The notes under the pieces: model-generated | Told to the model about the DNA's origin: nothing | The model's database searches: none | Seen by the model: the letters and a program-made list of their open reading frames with translations, nothing else | Position numbers and translations under genes: made by a program | From: Xenorhabdus ehlersii | GTDB taxonomy: Bacteria; Pseudomonadota; Gammaproteobacteria; Enterobacterales; Enterobacteriaceae | Direction: 5' to 3' | Assembly: GCF_003610465.1 (NCBI RefSeq) | Contig: NZ_RAQI01000006.1 | Coordinates: 124,001 to 188,000 of the forward strand | Length of the DNA stretch: 64,000 nt | Shown: in pieces, positions 20,074-29,855 of the stretch | How positions within the stretch are numbered: the stretch's first letter is position 1 | How the letters are laid out: each line of letters begins with the position of its first letter

Positions 20074-20220
20074 TTATCCATCCTTCATCTCCTTCTGAAT
20101 TATCCTCACATAATACGCCAGCACAGATTTAGCGCTGAACTTCATGTGGTTGAATGGTTTGAATTTAGGTGTGTATTTATCGAGAATTGCGGTTAAGTTA
20201 ATAAATGACAATATGAAATA
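20074..20220 (-). pseudogene. Remnant resembling an Icd/Ash-like phage protein C-terminus
   Basis: An open frame on the minus strand reads TPKFKPFNHMKFSAKSVLAY, then YVRIIQKEMKDG and stop. From memory this resembles the C-terminus of host-division-inhibitor-like (Icd/Ash) proteins carried by P4-type elements. Upstream the frame closes at a stop without a good start, so it appears truncated. A possible internal ATG lies at 20145. The identification is tentative. Confidence 0.35.
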
Positions 20221-20419
20221 TCAAGAGACTAAAAAGGTGGAACGCATTTGGGACGGGTCCCGAAAGATAACCACAGGTAACTGTCGGGATTAAGATAGAG
20301 ATAGTAAAATAAGAAGTAAGAAAAAGAGGGTTGTTTTTGAAGTTGTGTAGATATTGGTGTACTTGTAAGATATTTATTTAATATTTTTTATTTAATTATC
20401 AACTAATTACCTTATTAGT

Positions 20420-20441
20420 TCGTTATATCCACTAAGGGGAC
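20420..20441. repeat. Right attachment repeat (damaged argW 5' half)
   Basis: TCGTTATATCCACTAAGGGG-AC matches the 5' half of argW except that TTTAA (D-arm bases) is missing. It cannot form a tRNA. It marks the far end of the integrase island and abuts the probable ancestral argW promoter. Confidence 0.7.
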
Positions 20442-20451
20442 AACGAAACGC

Positions 20452-20480
20452 AGTATACCTGTTTTTCTTGTCAAAGATAA
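20452..20480 (-). promoter_or_regulatory. Probable ancestral argW promoter, now orphaned
   Basis: Read on the minus strand: -35-like TTATCT (20475-20480), a 17-base spacer and -10 TATACT (20452-20457), then GCG and the damaged argW 5' fragment a few bases on. The layout fits a tRNA promoter that now drives only the broken copy and reads into the island. A consensus TTGACA (20469-20474) also lies here, but its spacing to this -10 is only 11 bases. Confidence 0.5.
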
Positions 20481-20625
20481 GGCATAACGAACTGTTTGCC
20501 TATATAATCACCCCTCTTTTTGATTACCATTAATGAAAGATTGGCGGTATATTTTACATATTGGGTGCATTAGCTGGTATGCAGCGTGATAGTTAATATC
20601 TAAAAATAATTATATGGAGAACAAT

Positions 20626-21378
20626 ATGAAGTCTCGTCTGAGCGGGGTTGCTCTTACAGCAGTCTTACTTGTGGGATGTGCCAGTTCATCGAATATGATG
20701 GAACAGGGGCGTTCTGATCCGCTGGAAGGGTTTAACCGTGCTATGTTCAACTTTAATTATGATGTTCTCGATCCGTATGTACTGCGCCCGGTTGCTGTAG
20801 GTTGGCGTAATTATATGCCGATGCCAGCGCGAAATGGCATTGGCAATTTTATGAGTAATCTTGAAGAACCAGCCAGCATGGTTAACAGTTTTTTGCGTGG
20901 AGATGTTCATGAAGGTGCGAAACACTTTAACCGTTTCTTTTTGAATACCTTGTTGGGAATGGGGGGGCTTATTGATGTTGCTTCCATGGCGAATCCCAAA
21001 CTGGCAAAAGAAGATCCAATGCGCTTTGGTAGCACATTAGGACACTATAACGTGGGGTATGGCCCATATGTTGTTCTGCCCGGTTACGGTAGTTTTACAT
21101 TGCGTGATGAAGGCGGTAACTTTGCGGATATGACTTATCCCGTATTGAGTTATCTTACTGGTTGGATGTTGGTAGGCAAATGGGTGTTCGAAGGTATAGA
21201 AACCCGCGCTCGCTTGCTGGACTCTGATGGCCTGCTAAAAAACTCTTCAGATCCTTATTTGATGATGCGCGATGCTTACTTCCAACGCCACGATTTTATG
21301 GCTAATGGTGGCAAGTTGGAGCCGGAAAAAAATCCTAATGCGGCAAGTATTCAAGATGAATTGGATTCTATAGATTAA
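20626..21378 (+). CDS. mlaA: Outer-membrane lipoprotein MlaA (VacJ)
   Basis: A 250-residue lipoprotein of the MlaA family (E. coli 251). It sits in the outer membrane with OmpC/F and removes misplaced phospholipids from the outer leaflet for retrograde transport by the Mla system. The signal peptide ends in the lipobox LLVGC with the lipidated Cys at residue 18. The conserved domain includes DPLEGFNRAMFNFNYDVLD and NRFFLNTLLGMGGLIDVAS. The ATG at 20626 is preferred over 20614, because GGAG (20617-20620) then acts as its ribosome-binding site. It is followed by a bidirectional terminator shared with fadL. Confidence 0.95.
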   Translation: MKSRLSGVALTAVLLVGCASSSNMMEQGRSDPLEGFNRAMFNFNYDVLDPYVLRPVAVGWRNYMPMPARNGIGNFMSNLEEPASMVNSFLRGDVHEGAKHFNRFFLNTLLGMGGLIDVASMANPKLAKEDPMRFGSTLGHYNVGYGPYVVLPGYGSFTLRDEGGNFADMTYPVLSYLTGWMLVGKWVFEGIETRARLLDSDGLLKNSSDPYLMMRDAYFQRHDFMANGGKLEPEKNPNAASIQDELDSID

Positions 21379-21394
21379 TTCGTTACCTATAACT

Positions 21395-21425
21395 AAAAAA
21401 AGGATAGCGGTGCTATCCTTTTTTT
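21395..21425. terminator. Bidirectional terminator between mlaA and fadL
   Basis: AAAGGATAGC pairs with GCTATCCTTT over a GGT loop, with A-runs on the left and T-runs on the right. It can therefore stop transcription from both convergent genes. Confidence 0.9.
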
Positions 21426-21445
21426 AGATTCGGTTCTAATATGTA

Positions 21446-22756
21446 CTAGAACGAGTAGTTAAAGCTTATGCCATACAACCATGCGGTTCCTTTGGAATCA
21501 AACTCATATGGTGTATTGAAAGGAGCAGGTGCATTCTCTTGCAGTTTCTCGCTAGCATGTACTTTCTTACCGCGCATATAGGAAACACCGACATCCACAG
21601 AAGCATCTTTATTGAATGCATAAGTGGTTCCTAAGCTAAACCAAAAACGATCTTGATCCGGAATGGAGATAGAACGATTTTTGGCTGGTACAGGACTTTC
21701 ATCAAAGGCGATACCGGTACGGAATGTCCAGTTATCATCATAGTAGTAAGTTGTACCTAGCGAGATACGGTAAGCATCGCGGAAACCTTCGTGCTTTTGG
21801 AATAAGGTAGCACCGGAATCTTTGCTTTTACCACGTAATTCTTTAAATTCGCTCCAGCCTGTATACAAGAAGCTATAGTGAATTGCCCATTGTGGTGCAA
21901 CACGGTTATAGCCCGAAAGTTCCCACATATCAGGTAAGTTCAGATCCAGAGTACCTTTAATGGTGTTGCCAGCGAGGCCACCGGGGAGCAGAGCTGGCAT
22001 TTCATTGCTGTAATCCCCCTTTTTGAACTTAACTTTGACCTTGGAACGATACGTCAGGCTATAACGGTTGTTTTCATCGTACTGATATAGGAATCCTACA
22101 TTCCAGCCATAGCCCCAATCTTTACCTTCCAATTTGGCAGCTTCAGTAGTTGCTTGGGTATTAAGTCCTGTCATTGTGGATGTTGCAGGACCAGTTTCAC
22201 CCATATGACGAGTGATTTTGGCATCGGCATAAACAGCATTGACACCTAAGCCAAAGCTGAATTGATCATTAAATTTGTAAGCACCACTTAGATTAAAGTT
22301 CAACGTTTTGAGTGATGTCTTCCCACCAATTAGGCCAGCAGGATAATTATTACTGAATTCCGTGGATAAGCCAAAGTTGCTCACGGCTGATGCACCAACA
22401 TACCATTGATCATTGATTGGAATGATAAAATGCAGGTTTGGGATCCATGCATGTGGTGCGATGTTTTTAGCATCTGTGCTCTGACCAGTCACAGGTGACT
22501 TTCCGGTAATATCAACATCTGGGTTGACATACACCAAACCACCAGAAAACGATGGACGATCAAATAAGGTCATGGCCGCAGGGTTACGACTGCCTACGGA
22601 AGCGTTATCTGCAACGGCACCAGCCCCAGAAAATGCACGGCCTAGTCCTGATGATGAATATTCATTCAATTGAAAACCAGCAGCACTAGCGTTGGATGAG
22701 AGGATTGCAACCGCCACTGCTAACGCTGAACGTGTAAATAGGTTTTTCTGGTCCAT
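21446..22756 (-). CDS. fadL: Long-chain fatty acid outer-membrane transporter FadL
   Basis: A 436-residue outer-membrane beta-barrel. It binds long-chain fatty acids and passes them across the outer membrane. A signal peptide ([20 protein letters not shown], then SNASA) precedes the mature N-terminus [19 protein letters not shown], the plug/hatch signature of FadL. The barrel ends in aromatic Phe (ISFNYSF). The ATG at 22756 is chosen over an upstream TTG, because a GAGG site precedes it. A FadR-like operator lies about 95 bases upstream, fitting control by acyl-CoA. The gene faces yfcZ, as in E. coli. Confidence 0.95.
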   Translation of the reverse strand: MDQKNLFTRSALAVAVAILSSNASAAGFQLNEYSSSGLGRAFSGAGAVADNASVGSRNPAAMTLFDRPSFSGGLVYVNPDVDITGKSPVTGQSTDAKNIAPHAWIPNLHFIIPINDQWYVGASAVSNFGLSTEFSNNYPAGLIGGKTSLKTLNFNLSGAYKFNDQFSFGLGVNAVYADAKITRHMGETGPATSTMTGLNTQATTEAAKLEGKDWGYGWNVGFLYQYDENNRYSLTYRSKVKVKFKKGDYSNEMPALLPGGLAGNTIKGTLDLNLPDMWELSGYNRVAPQWAIHYSFLYTGWSEFKELRGKSKDSGATLFQKHEGFRDAYRISLGTTYYYDDNWTFRTGIAFDESPVPAKNRSISIPDQDRFWFSLGTTYAFNKDASVDVGVSYMRGKKVHASEKLQENAPAPFNTPYEFDSKGTAWLYGISFNYSF

Positions 22757-22849
22757 AACCAAAACCTCATTGTCTAATTATTATTAACATGCCACTCAAG
22801 TAGCTGAGAGCGCGGGATTGTAGAGTCGATTTGTCGCAATGACAACAAT

Positions 22850-22866
22850 GACAAATCAGACCAGTG
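22850..22866 (-). promoter_or_regulatory. FadR-like operator upstream of fadL
   Basis: Read on the minus strand, CACTGGTCTGATTTGTC matches the FadR 17-mer pattern (ANCTGGTCNGACNTGTT) at most positions. It stands between fadL and yfcZ, so fatty-acid-responsive repression of fadL is expected. The remaining 22763-23116 gap shows no other gene. Confidence 0.6.
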
Positions 22867-23116
22867 CACGAAGTATAGGCTTGATAATAGAATATGTTGC
22901 AAGAATGTTTTCTAAATATAACTAAAATGATTCTTAAATTGGGACTTGCTTAACAAAAAGTAGACAGCTTCCGTTAATGAAGTGTAAATGGATTTCTGTT
23001 GGTGTGGTCAGATCAATAAATTGTGAGATAAATGGCTCCAAACAGCGTAAATGCTGGTTATCAGTAGTCAGGAGAACGTAGAATTATCAGCATGTTTTTT
23101 AGCCGGAGAAATTTAA

Positions 23117-23413
23117 ATGTCTGATGCGATTAACCGCTGTAGTGCCGAAGAAACGGCTGCTTGCTGCTGTGTTGATGTGGGAACCGTTATTGATAATGAA
23201 GATTGCACCGCTTCTTACCAGTGTGTTTTTGTGAGTGAACAAGAAGCCGAAGTTATGCTTAATTCATTGATCAAAAAGGCTAAATCAGTGGAATCTGATC
23301 CATGTATTATACATCACAGCATCGAAGCAGTTGACGGTGGAATGCAACTATCTGTGGATTTTACCTTTAGTTGTCAAGCAGAAGCTCTCATTTTTCAGTT
23401 AGGCTTGCGTTAA
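23117..23413 (+). CDS. yfcZ: YfcZ/YiiS family protein (DUF406)
   Basis: A 98-residue cysteine-containing protein (AACCCVDVGTVIDNEDCTA near the start) matching the YfcZ/YiiS family, which lies between fadL and fadI in E. coli. The function is not established. No signal peptide or membrane segment is seen, so it is probably cytosolic. A GGAG site precedes the ATG. A hairpin follows the stop. Confidence 0.88.
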   Translation: MSDAINRCSAEETAACCCVDVGTVIDNEDCTASYQCVFVSEQEAEVMLNSLIKKAKSVESDPCIIHHSIEAVDGGMQLSVDFTFSCQAEALIFQLGLR

Positions 23414-23430
23414 TTCACGCTGAACAACGG

Positions 23431-23467
23431 TTTTCTCATTGTTTTGTCATGCCAAACAGTGAGAAAA
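23431..23467 (+). terminator. Hairpin after yfcZ
   Basis: A 14-bp stem TTTTCTCATTGTTT with AAACAGTGAGAAAA (one G-T pair, nine-base loop) lies 17 bases after the yfcZ stop. There is no T-run beyond it, so termination is possible but not certain. Confidence 0.5.
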
Positions 23468-23626
23468 TCGCTAGTAATAGATTGTAAATTATGGCCTTTT
23501 CTTTGTACTCCTGCCACTTATTCTTCATTTAAGTTGTATAAATTATAAATAGTTTAAAGTTGAGTTTGTTCTCATTTTTAGTTTATACCTATTTGCTATT
23601 TTCCAACATTGCGTTAACAATGCATC

Positions 23627-23643
23627 ATCAGGTCTGACCTCTT
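23627..23643 (+). promoter_or_regulatory. FadR-like operator upstream of fadI
   Basis: ATCAGGTCTGACCTCTT matches the FadR operator core GGTCNGACC and resembles the fadI site of E. coli. It lies 62 bases before the fadI start, in a 292-base intergenic region otherwise without genes. Confidence 0.7.
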
Positions 23644-23705
23644 ATGAGGTAAGTAAATATTTTTAATCAATCAATTGATTTAGTTAATAATAATTAGGAG
23701 TTGCT

Positions 23706-25016
23706 ATGGGTCGTTCTTCAACAAAAGTAATACCGCAAAGGGAACGTGTCGCTATTGTCAGCGGGTTGCGCATTCCTTTTGCGAAACAAGCAACTTTCTA
23801 CCACGGTATTCCGGCTGTTGACTTGGGAAAGGCTGTTGTAAGCGAGCTGGTTATTAGGAGCGGTTTGTCGCCTGAGAAGATCGACCAATTGGTTTTTGGG
23901 CAGGTTGTTCAAATGCCGGAAGCTCCAAATATTGCAAGGGAAATTGTTTTGGGGGCAGGCTTAAGTGTGAATACTGATGCTTATAGTGTTTCCCGTGCCT
24001 GTGCAACGAGTTTTCAGGCAATCGCAAACGTGGCTGAAAGTATTATGGCAGGAGTAGTCAATATAGGGATCGCTGGAGGCGCGGATTCCTCATCTGTTTT
24101 GCCTATCGGAGTGACTAAGTCATTGGCGCGCACGTTAGTTGACATGAACAAAGCCAAAAGTCTCCCCCAACGATTAAAATTACTCAGCCGATTGAAATTA
24201 CGTGATTTATTGCCTGTATCTCCTGCTGTTGCTGAGTATTCCACGGGGTTGAGAATGGGGGATACCGCTGAGCAGATGGCAAAAACTTATCATATCAGTC
24301 GCGAAGATCAGGATGCATTTGCGCACCGCTCTCATGTAATGGCAGCCAAAGCCTGGGAGCAAGGGCTTTTGCAAGAGGAAATTATATCGGCATATTTCCC
24401 GCCATACAGCAAAACCTTGGCAGAAGATAACAACATCAGAAAAAACTCGACGTTAGCTTCGTATGCCAAATTGCGTCCGGCCTTTGATCGTAAACATGGC
24501 ACAGTGACTGCAGCAAACAGCACACCACTAACGGATGGTGCAGCAGCAGTGATGTTAATGCGTGAATCCGTTGCCAAAGAACTCGGTATGGTTCCACTGG
24601 GGTATTTACGTAGTTATGCATTTTCTGCCATTGATGTTTGGCAGGACATGTTACTGGGGCCGTCCTATGCAACCCCGTTGGCACTGGAGCGTGCTGGTAT
24701 CACTTTGAATGAACTGACTCTTATCGACATGCATGAAGCATTTGCTGCCCAAACACTAACGAATTTAAAAATGTTTGCCAGTGAGAAATTTGCCCGTGAA
24801 AAGTTGGGGCGTACTCAGGCAATTGGTGAAGTGGATATGGATAAATTCAATGTATTGGGTGGATCAATTGCTTATGGGCACCCCTTCGCGGCGACAGGAG
24901 CCAGAATGGTTACCCAAACGTTGAATGAATTGCGTCGCCGTGGGGGTGGGTTTGGATTAACAACAGCTTGTGCCGCGGGTGGTTTGGGTGCAGCAATGGT
25001 ATTGGAGGTGGAATAA
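23706..25016 (+). CDS. fadI: 3-Ketoacyl-CoA thiolase FadI
   Basis: A 436-residue thiolase, the same length as E. coli FadI. It performs the last step of beta-oxidation, releasing acetyl-CoA, in the anaerobic/alternative FadIJ complex. The nucleophile Cys99 lies in [15 protein letters not shown]. Catalytic His residues are in DMHEAFAAQ and [15 protein letters not shown], and the second Cys is in [23 protein letters not shown] site precedes the ATG. fadJ follows with a one-base stop/start overlap (TAATG). A FadR-like operator lies upstream. Confidence 0.97.
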   Translation: MGRSSTKVIPQRERVAIVSGLRIPFAKQATFYHGIPAVDLGKAVVSELVIRSGLSPEKIDQLVFGQVVQMPEAPNIAREIVLGAGLSVNTDAYSVSRACATSFQAIANVAESIMAGVVNIGIAGGADSSSVLPIGVTKSLARTLVDMNKAKSLPQRLKLLSRLKLRDLLPVSPAVAEYSTGLRMGDTAEQMAKTYHISREDQDAFAHRSHVMAAKAWEQGLLQEEIISAYFPPYSKTLAEDNNIRKNSTLASYAKLRPAFDRKHGTVTAANSTPLTDGAAAVMLMRESVAKELGMVPLGYLRSYAFSAIDVWQDMLLGPSYATPLALERAGITLNELTLIDMHEAFAAQTLTNLKMFASEKFAREKLGRTQAIGEVDMDKFNVLGGSIAYGHPFAATGARMVTQTLNELRRRGGGFGLTTACAAGGLGAAMVLEVE

Positions 25017-27199
25017 TGGTTCAGGCTGAAAAAGAAACGGTTATGTCAGCAGTAATGCAACCGGAGCAATCGGTATTCAGTTTTTCTGTCAGGGACGACA
25101 AGGTGGGAATTATCACCATTGATGTACCAGGAGAGAAAGTTAACACACTGAAAGCCGAATTTGTTGAACAGTTCCTGATCATGTTTGAAAAAGCACAACA
25201 AGTTTCAGGCTTGAAAGGGCTGGTTATTGTATCCGGTAAGCCAGATACCTTCATTGCAGGTGCTGATATTAGCATGATAGCGAATTGCCAAACCCAGGAA
25301 GAAGCGACAGCATTGGCTGAAAAAGGGCAAAAACTGTTTGCGCAGATTGCTAATTATCCTCTACCTGTTGTGGCAGCAATTCATGGCGCGTGCTTAGGTG
25401 GTGGGCTGGAGTTGGCATTGGCTTGTCATGCGCGTATCTGTTCTTTGGATGAAAAAACCCGTCTTGGTTTGCCGGAAGTTCAGCTAGGGTTATTACCAGG
25501 TTCAGGCGGAACGCAGAGATTGCCTCGTTTGATTGGTGTCAGTGCTGCTTTGGACATCATATTGACCGGCCGTCAGCTTAAGGTAAAACAGGCGCAACGG
25601 TTGGGTGTTGTAGATGAGGCAGTTCCTTTAGATATCTTGCTAGATGTTGCTGTGCAATATGTTAAAAAAGGCATCGTGAAGCGTAAGCCATTGGCATGGT
25701 CGCAGCGTATACTGGCAAGTGCGTTAGGCAGGCCGTTGTTATTCCAAATGGTTCATAAAAAAACGCGAGAAAAAACTCGTGGCCATTATCCTGCTCCAGA
25801 GAAAATCATCAATGTGATTTGTGCTGGCCTGGAAAAAGGCTCAGAGAAAGGTTTTCAGCTTGAAGCCAAGGCATTTGGTGAACTGGCGATGACACAGGAA
25901 TCAGAAGCATTGCGGAGCTTGTTCTTTGCTTCTACAACGTTGAAGAATGAAACTGGCTCTTCAGAACAGCCCGCGGAAATCAGACATGTGGGGATTTTGG
26001 GAGGAGGCCTGATGGGGGGCGGTATTGCCAATGTGACTGTGACGCGGGGAAATTTGCCTGCTCGCATTAAAGATATTAATGAAAAAGGCATTAGTCAGGC
26101 ATTGAAATATACATGGGATCTCCTTTCTAAGCGGGTAAAACAGCGTCGTTTGAAATCAAGTGAGCGTTCTCGTCAGATGTCGTTATTGACAGGAACGACG
26201 GATTACAGTGGGTTTAAGCAAGCTGATATTATAGTTGAAGCGGTATTTGAAGATTTAGTATTGAAACGCCAAATGGTTGCAGAAATTGAAGAAAATACGA
26301 AACCCGAAACTATTTTTGCATCTAACACTTCTTCATTGCCAATCCATAAGATCGCTGAAGCGGCGACTCGACCAGAACAGGTAATTGGCCTTCACTATTT
26401 CAGCCCTGTAGACAAAATGCCGTTGGTGGAAGTCATTCCACATGCGGGAACGAGTGAAAAAACGATCGCAACTGTTGTGGCGTTGGCCAAGAAACAGGGA
26501 AAAACAGCGATTGTTGTCGGGGATAAAGCAGGTTTTTATGTGAACCGAATTCTGACACCTTACATTAATGAGGCTGGTTATTGTGTATTGGAAGGTGAGC
26601 CGATTGAACATATTGATAATGCTTTAATGAATTTCGGTTTTCCTATTGGCCCAATCAATCTGCTGGATGAAGTTGGCATAGATGTAGGTACTAAAATTAT
26701 CCCTGTTTTGGTAGAAGAATTGGGAAGTCGATTTGAAGCACCAGAGATTTTGGATGCAATTTTGCGGGATGACCGAAAGGGCAAAAAGAATGGCCGCGGT
26801 TTCTATTTGTATGCGAGTAAAAAAAGTTCATTCTGGCCTTTTGGCAAAAAACCTAACAAAGAAGTGGACGCATCGATTTATTCCTTATTAAAGATCAAGC
26901 CAGCTATAAAAATGTTGCCTGCTGACATAGCCCAGCGTTGTGTGATGCTGATGCTGAATGAAGCAGTGCGCTGTTTGGATGAGGGAATTATCAGAAGTCC
27001 TCGTGATGGTGATATTGGTGCTGTATTTGGCATCGGATTCCCGCCATTCCTGGGAGGACCATTCCGTTATATTGATAGGCTTGGCAGCGATAAAGTTGTA
27101 GAAATCCTACGTCGTCTGGAGGCGCAATATGGCGAAAGGTTTGCTCCCTGTGAGCGTTTAATCCAGATGGCTGAACAGAAAAATAAATTTCACGCATAA
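25016..27199 (+). CDS. fadJ: Fatty acid oxidation complex alpha subunit FadJ
   Basis: A 727-residue bifunctional enoyl-CoA hydratase and 3-hydroxyacyl-CoA dehydrogenase (E. coli 714). The N-terminal crotonase domain has the oxyanion-hole segments [11 protein letters not shown] and [19 protein letters not shown], and the catalytic acid region [19 protein letters not shown]. The NAD-binding domain starts at [16 protein letters not shown] near residue 322, with the catalytic His in [11 protein letters not shown]. The ATG at 25016 overlaps the fadI stop and has a GGAGG site. An alternative downstream ATG near 25042 would shorten the tail before the conserved domain. Confidence 0.96.
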   Translation: MVQAEKETVMSAVMQPEQSVFSFSVRDDKVGIITIDVPGEKVNTLKAEFVEQFLIMFEKAQQVSGLKGLVIVSGKPDTFIAGADISMIANCQTQEEATALAEKGQKLFAQIANYPLPVVAAIHGACLGGGLELALACHARICSLDEKTRLGLPEVQLGLLPGSGGTQRLPRLIGVSAALDIILTGRQLKVKQAQRLGVVDEAVPLDILLDVAVQYVKKGIVKRKPLAWSQRILASALGRPLLFQMVHKKTREKTRGHYPAPEKIINVICAGLEKGSEKGFQLEAKAFGELAMTQESEALRSLFFASTTLKNETGSSEQPAEIRHVGILGGGLMGGGIANVTVTRGNLPARIKDINEKGISQALKYTWDLLSKRVKQRRLKSSERSRQMSLLTGTTDYSGFKQADIIVEAVFEDLVLKRQMVAEIEENTKPETIFASNTSSLPIHKIAEAATRPEQVIGLHYFSPVDKMPLVEVIPHAGTSEKTIATVVALAKKQGKTAIVVGDKAGFYVNRILTPYINEAGYCVLEGEPIEHIDNALMNFGFPIGPINLLDEVGIDVGTKIIPVLVEELGSRFEAPEILDAILRDDRKGKKNGRGFYLYASKKSSFWPFGKKPNKEVDASIYSLLKIKPAIKMLPADIAQRCVMLMLNEAVRCLDEGIIRSPRDGDIGAVFGIGFPPFLGGPFRYIDRLGSDKVVEILRRLEAQYGERFAPCERLIQMAEQKNKFHA

Positions 27200-27313
27200 T
27201 TTTAATTTTTCTTGTTAAAACAGTTAGATCGGCTCTTTTAATTAAGAGTCGATGTTTTATAGGAATTAAATGATTATTCTGAGATAGGTTCGCAATTAAC
27301 TAAACGGTGGATT

Positions 27314-27796
27314 ATGTACGTTTTTATTATGCGTCATGGTGATGCTGCCTTGAATGCAATCAGTGATGCAGCACGGGAACTTACACCCAGAGGGTGCCAG
27401 GAATCACAGACAATGGCTGGCTGGCTTTCGCAGCAATCGCCTGACATCGATTGTGTTTTGGTCAGCCCTTATGTCCGTGCAGAACAAACATTAAAGGTGG
27501 TGCGAGAAAATTTGGTACTTCCTGACAATGAAGAAATACTGGCTGAGTTAACGCCATCAGGAGATGTCATGTTGGTTGCCAGCTATTTGCACGTTTTGTC
27601 AACACAAGGGCATAAATCTGTATTGGTAGTTTCCCATTTACCGTTAGTCGGCTATTTGGTGTCTGAGCTTTGCCCTGGACAAACTCCGCCAATGTTTGCT
27701 ACATCCAGCATTGCTTGTGTCGAGTTGGAACCCCAAACAGAAAAAGGGTGTCTGTTATGGCAAACATCACCTGCACAATTGGCGGCGAAATCCTAA
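27314..27796 (+). CDS. sixA: Phosphohistidine phosphatase SixA
   Basis: A 160-residue histidine phosphatase (E. coli SixA 161). The catalytic RHG motif is at the very start (MYVFIMRHGDAALNA). The second catalytic His lies in VVSHLPLVGYLVSEL, with SPYVRAEQTL between. SixA removes phosphate from histidine phosphotransfer domains, including ArcB and the nitrogen-PTS. It follows fadJ at the same position as in E. coli, with its own intergenic region of 114 bases. Confidence 0.93.
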   Translation: MYVFIMRHGDAALNAISDAARELTPRGCQESQTMAGWLSQQSPDIDCVLVSPYVRAEQTLKVVRENLVLPDNEEILAELTPSGDVMLVASYLHVLSTQGHKSVLVVSHLPLVGYLVSELCPGQTPPMFATSSIACVELEPQTEKGCLLWQTSPAQLAAKS

Positions 27797-27843
27797 CCAG
27801 ACACCTTAATTATTAGGCAATTTAATTAAATATAAAAACCAAA

Positions 27844-28386
27844 TTAGCGCCGCGTAAACTCATCCATTTCCACCAAAATGAGTAACGCAGCGTTCCCTCC
27901 CCACTCTTTGGGGGCTTGATGGAAAGCAATAATATCAGGATGTTGGGCAAGCCATAGCGGGGTTTGTTGTTTGAGAATGTGTTTACCGTGTCCATGCATA
28001 ACGCAGGCACAATAGACATGCTCACGACGACAGGCAGCGATTAATGCCCCAATTTCTTGTTTGGCCTGTAACTGAGTTAGCCCATGTAAATCCAGAAAAA
28101 GTTCAGGGGAATAATCTCCACGACGCAATTTCTTTAATTCATAATGACTGGCATCTTCCCGAATGTAACGAGTCGGGCCTTCCATATCCAAATTTGGCTG
28201 GAACTCATCGGAAAAATAGTAACTGGCATCAGCTTGTTCTTGCATTAAGCGTTCAGGGGCAACATGGTTGATTTTTTTTCTTTTCGGGGGATGGGAAACC
28301 GTATCTTGCGTAATACGACGGGTTCCTGTAACAGACGTTCTGAATAGACTGATGTCTTCTGAGTTTAATTGATATTTCTTCTTCAT
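27844..28386 (-). CDS. smrB: Ribosome-rescue endonuclease SmrB
   Basis: A 180-residue Smr-domain protein (YfcN/SmrB family). E. coli SmrB cleaves mRNA between collided ribosomes. The N-terminal helix-containing region binds ribosomes. The Smr domain begins at [17 protein letters not shown] near residue 97, with the catalytic DLH motif, and contains [18 protein letters not shown]. It runs opposite to the hut operon. In E. coli it faces prmB directly; here the hut cluster lies between them. Confidence 0.92.
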   Translation of the reverse strand: MKKKYQLNSEDISLFRTSVTGTRRITQDTVSHPPKRKKINHVAPERLMQEQADASYYFSDEFQPNLDMEGPTRYIREDASHYELKKLRRGDYSPELFLDLHGLTQLQAKQEIGALIAACRREHVYCACVMHGHGKHILKQQTPLWLAQHPDIIAFHQAPKEWGGNAALLILVEMDEFTRR

Positions 28387-28513
28387 TACACATTCATTTA
28401 CTCACACTTTTGGCAAGTGTACATGATTTTTTGTGATTTTTCCTGGCAGTTATCATTTTAAGTAACAAATCGTTCACAAAATGATTTGACAATTATGTTT
28501 GGTTATAAAATAA

Positions 28514-28526
28514 ATGTATATACAAC
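28514..28526 (+). promoter_or_regulatory. HutC operator upstream of hutI
   Basis: ATGTATATACAAC, with the perfect palindrome TGTATATACA, occurs here and again before hutU (31830-31842). HutC-family repressors bind TGTA-TACA palindromes. A TTGACA lies at 28486-28491 upstream, although spacing to a -10 box is not clear. Confidence 0.7.
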
Positions 28527-28567
28527 ATGAGTTCTGATACAAACGAGAAAAATAACAGGATAGTACA

Positions 28568-29836
28568 ATGTCGATTGAACTAAGAGACACTGATGTTATA
28601 TGGCGCAATGCCAAACTTGCCACAATGAACCCTGCAATTAAAAACGTTGATGGTGAAAGTTATTACGGCATGTTAGAACAGCATGACCTTATTGTGCGGG
28701 ATGAAAAAATCTTAGCGATTTTGCCGACAGATAGTGTACCCGCCAATCAATGTAAAATCATTGACGCAGAACAGCGCTTGATCACACCTGGCTTAATCGA
28801 TTGCCACACTCACTTAGTTTTTGGTGGCAATAGAGCCTCTGAGTGGGAACAACGCCTGAATGGGGTTTCTTATGAAGAAATTAGCGCCAAAGGGGGAGGT
28901 ATTAATTCCACAGTTAATGCCACCCGCAATAGTTCGGCTCAACAGTTGGAAAACGTATCCCAGAAGCGTCTCAATGCATTGATGGCCGAAGGGGTGACAA
29001 CGATTGAGATGAAATCAGGTTATGGGTTGGATCTGGCAAATGAAGAAAAACAATTGAAGGTTGTGCGGGCATTGGCACAGAAAAATCCCATCGAAATTAG
29101 CCCAACATTACTTTCTGCCCATGCTGTCCCACCTGAATATAAACATGATCCTGATGCCTATATTGATTTAGTTTGTGACTCCATCCTGCCTACTCTTTGG
29201 CAAAAACAGTTATTCGACGCTGTAGATGTATTCTGTGAAACAGTTGGTTTCACTTTGAATCAGACCAAACGCTTTTTTGAAACCGCAAAACGCTTAAATA
29301 TTCCCGTAAAAGGTCATGTTGAGCAACTTTCCAATTTGGGAGGAAGTGAACTGGTTGCTGAATATCAAGGTTTATCCGTTGATCATATTGAGCATTTGGA
29401 TGAAAAGGGTATTGAAGCCATTAGCCGTAGTGGAACAGTAGCAGTGTTATTGCCGGGGGCATTTTATTTTCTGAGAGAAACTCAACGTCCTCCTATTGCA
29501 TTATTGCGTCAATATGGTGTTCCAATGGCTATTTCAACAGATTTTAATCCCGGTACGAGTCCTTTTGCTTCCTTGCGCCTGATTATGAATATGGCTTGTG
29601 TACAATTTGGCTTGACACCAGAAGAAGCTTGGCGAGGAGTGACTATTCATGCAGCTCAGGCACTGGGACGAGCGGATAGTCACGGTCAATTAGCGGCAGG
29701 TTTTATAGCGGACTTTGTCGTTTGGGATGCCCAGAATCCAGTTGATATTTTATATGAACTGGGACATAACCCGTTGGTTTATCGTATTTATCATGGTGAA
29801 ATCACGCATCGTGATGACTTAAATGGCTTTAATTAA
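28568..29836 (+). CDS. hutI: Imidazolonepropionase HutI
   Basis: A 422-residue amidohydrolase, third enzyme of histidine degradation, opening the imidazolone ring to N-formimino-glutamate. The metal-binding HxH motif is in [13 protein letters not shown], and later metal ligands are in [18 protein letters not shown] and [10 protein letters not shown], with [11 protein letters not shown] between. An AGGAT site precedes the ATG. It is the first gene of the hutIGC unit, with a HutC operator upstream. Confidence 0.96.
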   Translation: MSIELRDTDVIWRNAKLATMNPAIKNVDGESYYGMLEQHDLIVRDEKILAILPTDSVPANQCKIIDAEQRLITPGLIDCHTHLVFGGNRASEWEQRLNGVSYEEISAKGGGINSTVNATRNSSAQQLENVSQKRLNALMAEGVTTIEMKSGYGLDLANEEKQLKVVRALAQKNPIEISPTLLSAHAVPPEYKHDPDAYIDLVCDSILPTLWQKQLFDAVDVFCETVGFTLNQTKRFFETAKRLNIPVKGHVEQLSNLGGSELVAEYQGLSVDHIEHLDEKGIEAISRSGTVAVLLPGAFYFLRETQRPPIALLRQYGVPMAISTDFNPGTSPFASLRLIMNMACVQFGLTPEEAWRGVTIHAAQALGRADSHGQLAAGFIADFVVWDAQNPVDILYELGHNPLVYRIYHGEITHRDDLNGFN

Positions 29837-29855
29837 TGGTGGTGAGGGAAAAAAT

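Larger units (their letters stand above)
18546..20419. mobile_element. Minimal integrase island at argW
   Basis: About 1.9 kb bounded by the argW 5'-half repeats. It contains a full-length tyrosine integrase, direct repeats upstream of that gene, two small minus-strand ORFs and AT-rich filler. No replication, capsid, resistance or toxin genes are present, so this is either a decayed satellite/prophage or a very small integrative element. In E. coli the same tRNA hosts the intS prophage, on the argW 3' side. The 19915-20613 stretch has no large gene; besides the two small ORFs it holds a hairpin TCCCGA...TCGGGA near 20256-20290. Confidence 0.7.

Noticed and set aside
23431..23467. Hairpin after yfcZ considered as a small RNA gene
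   Set aside because: No promoter of its own and position just after a stop codon favour a 3'-end structure.
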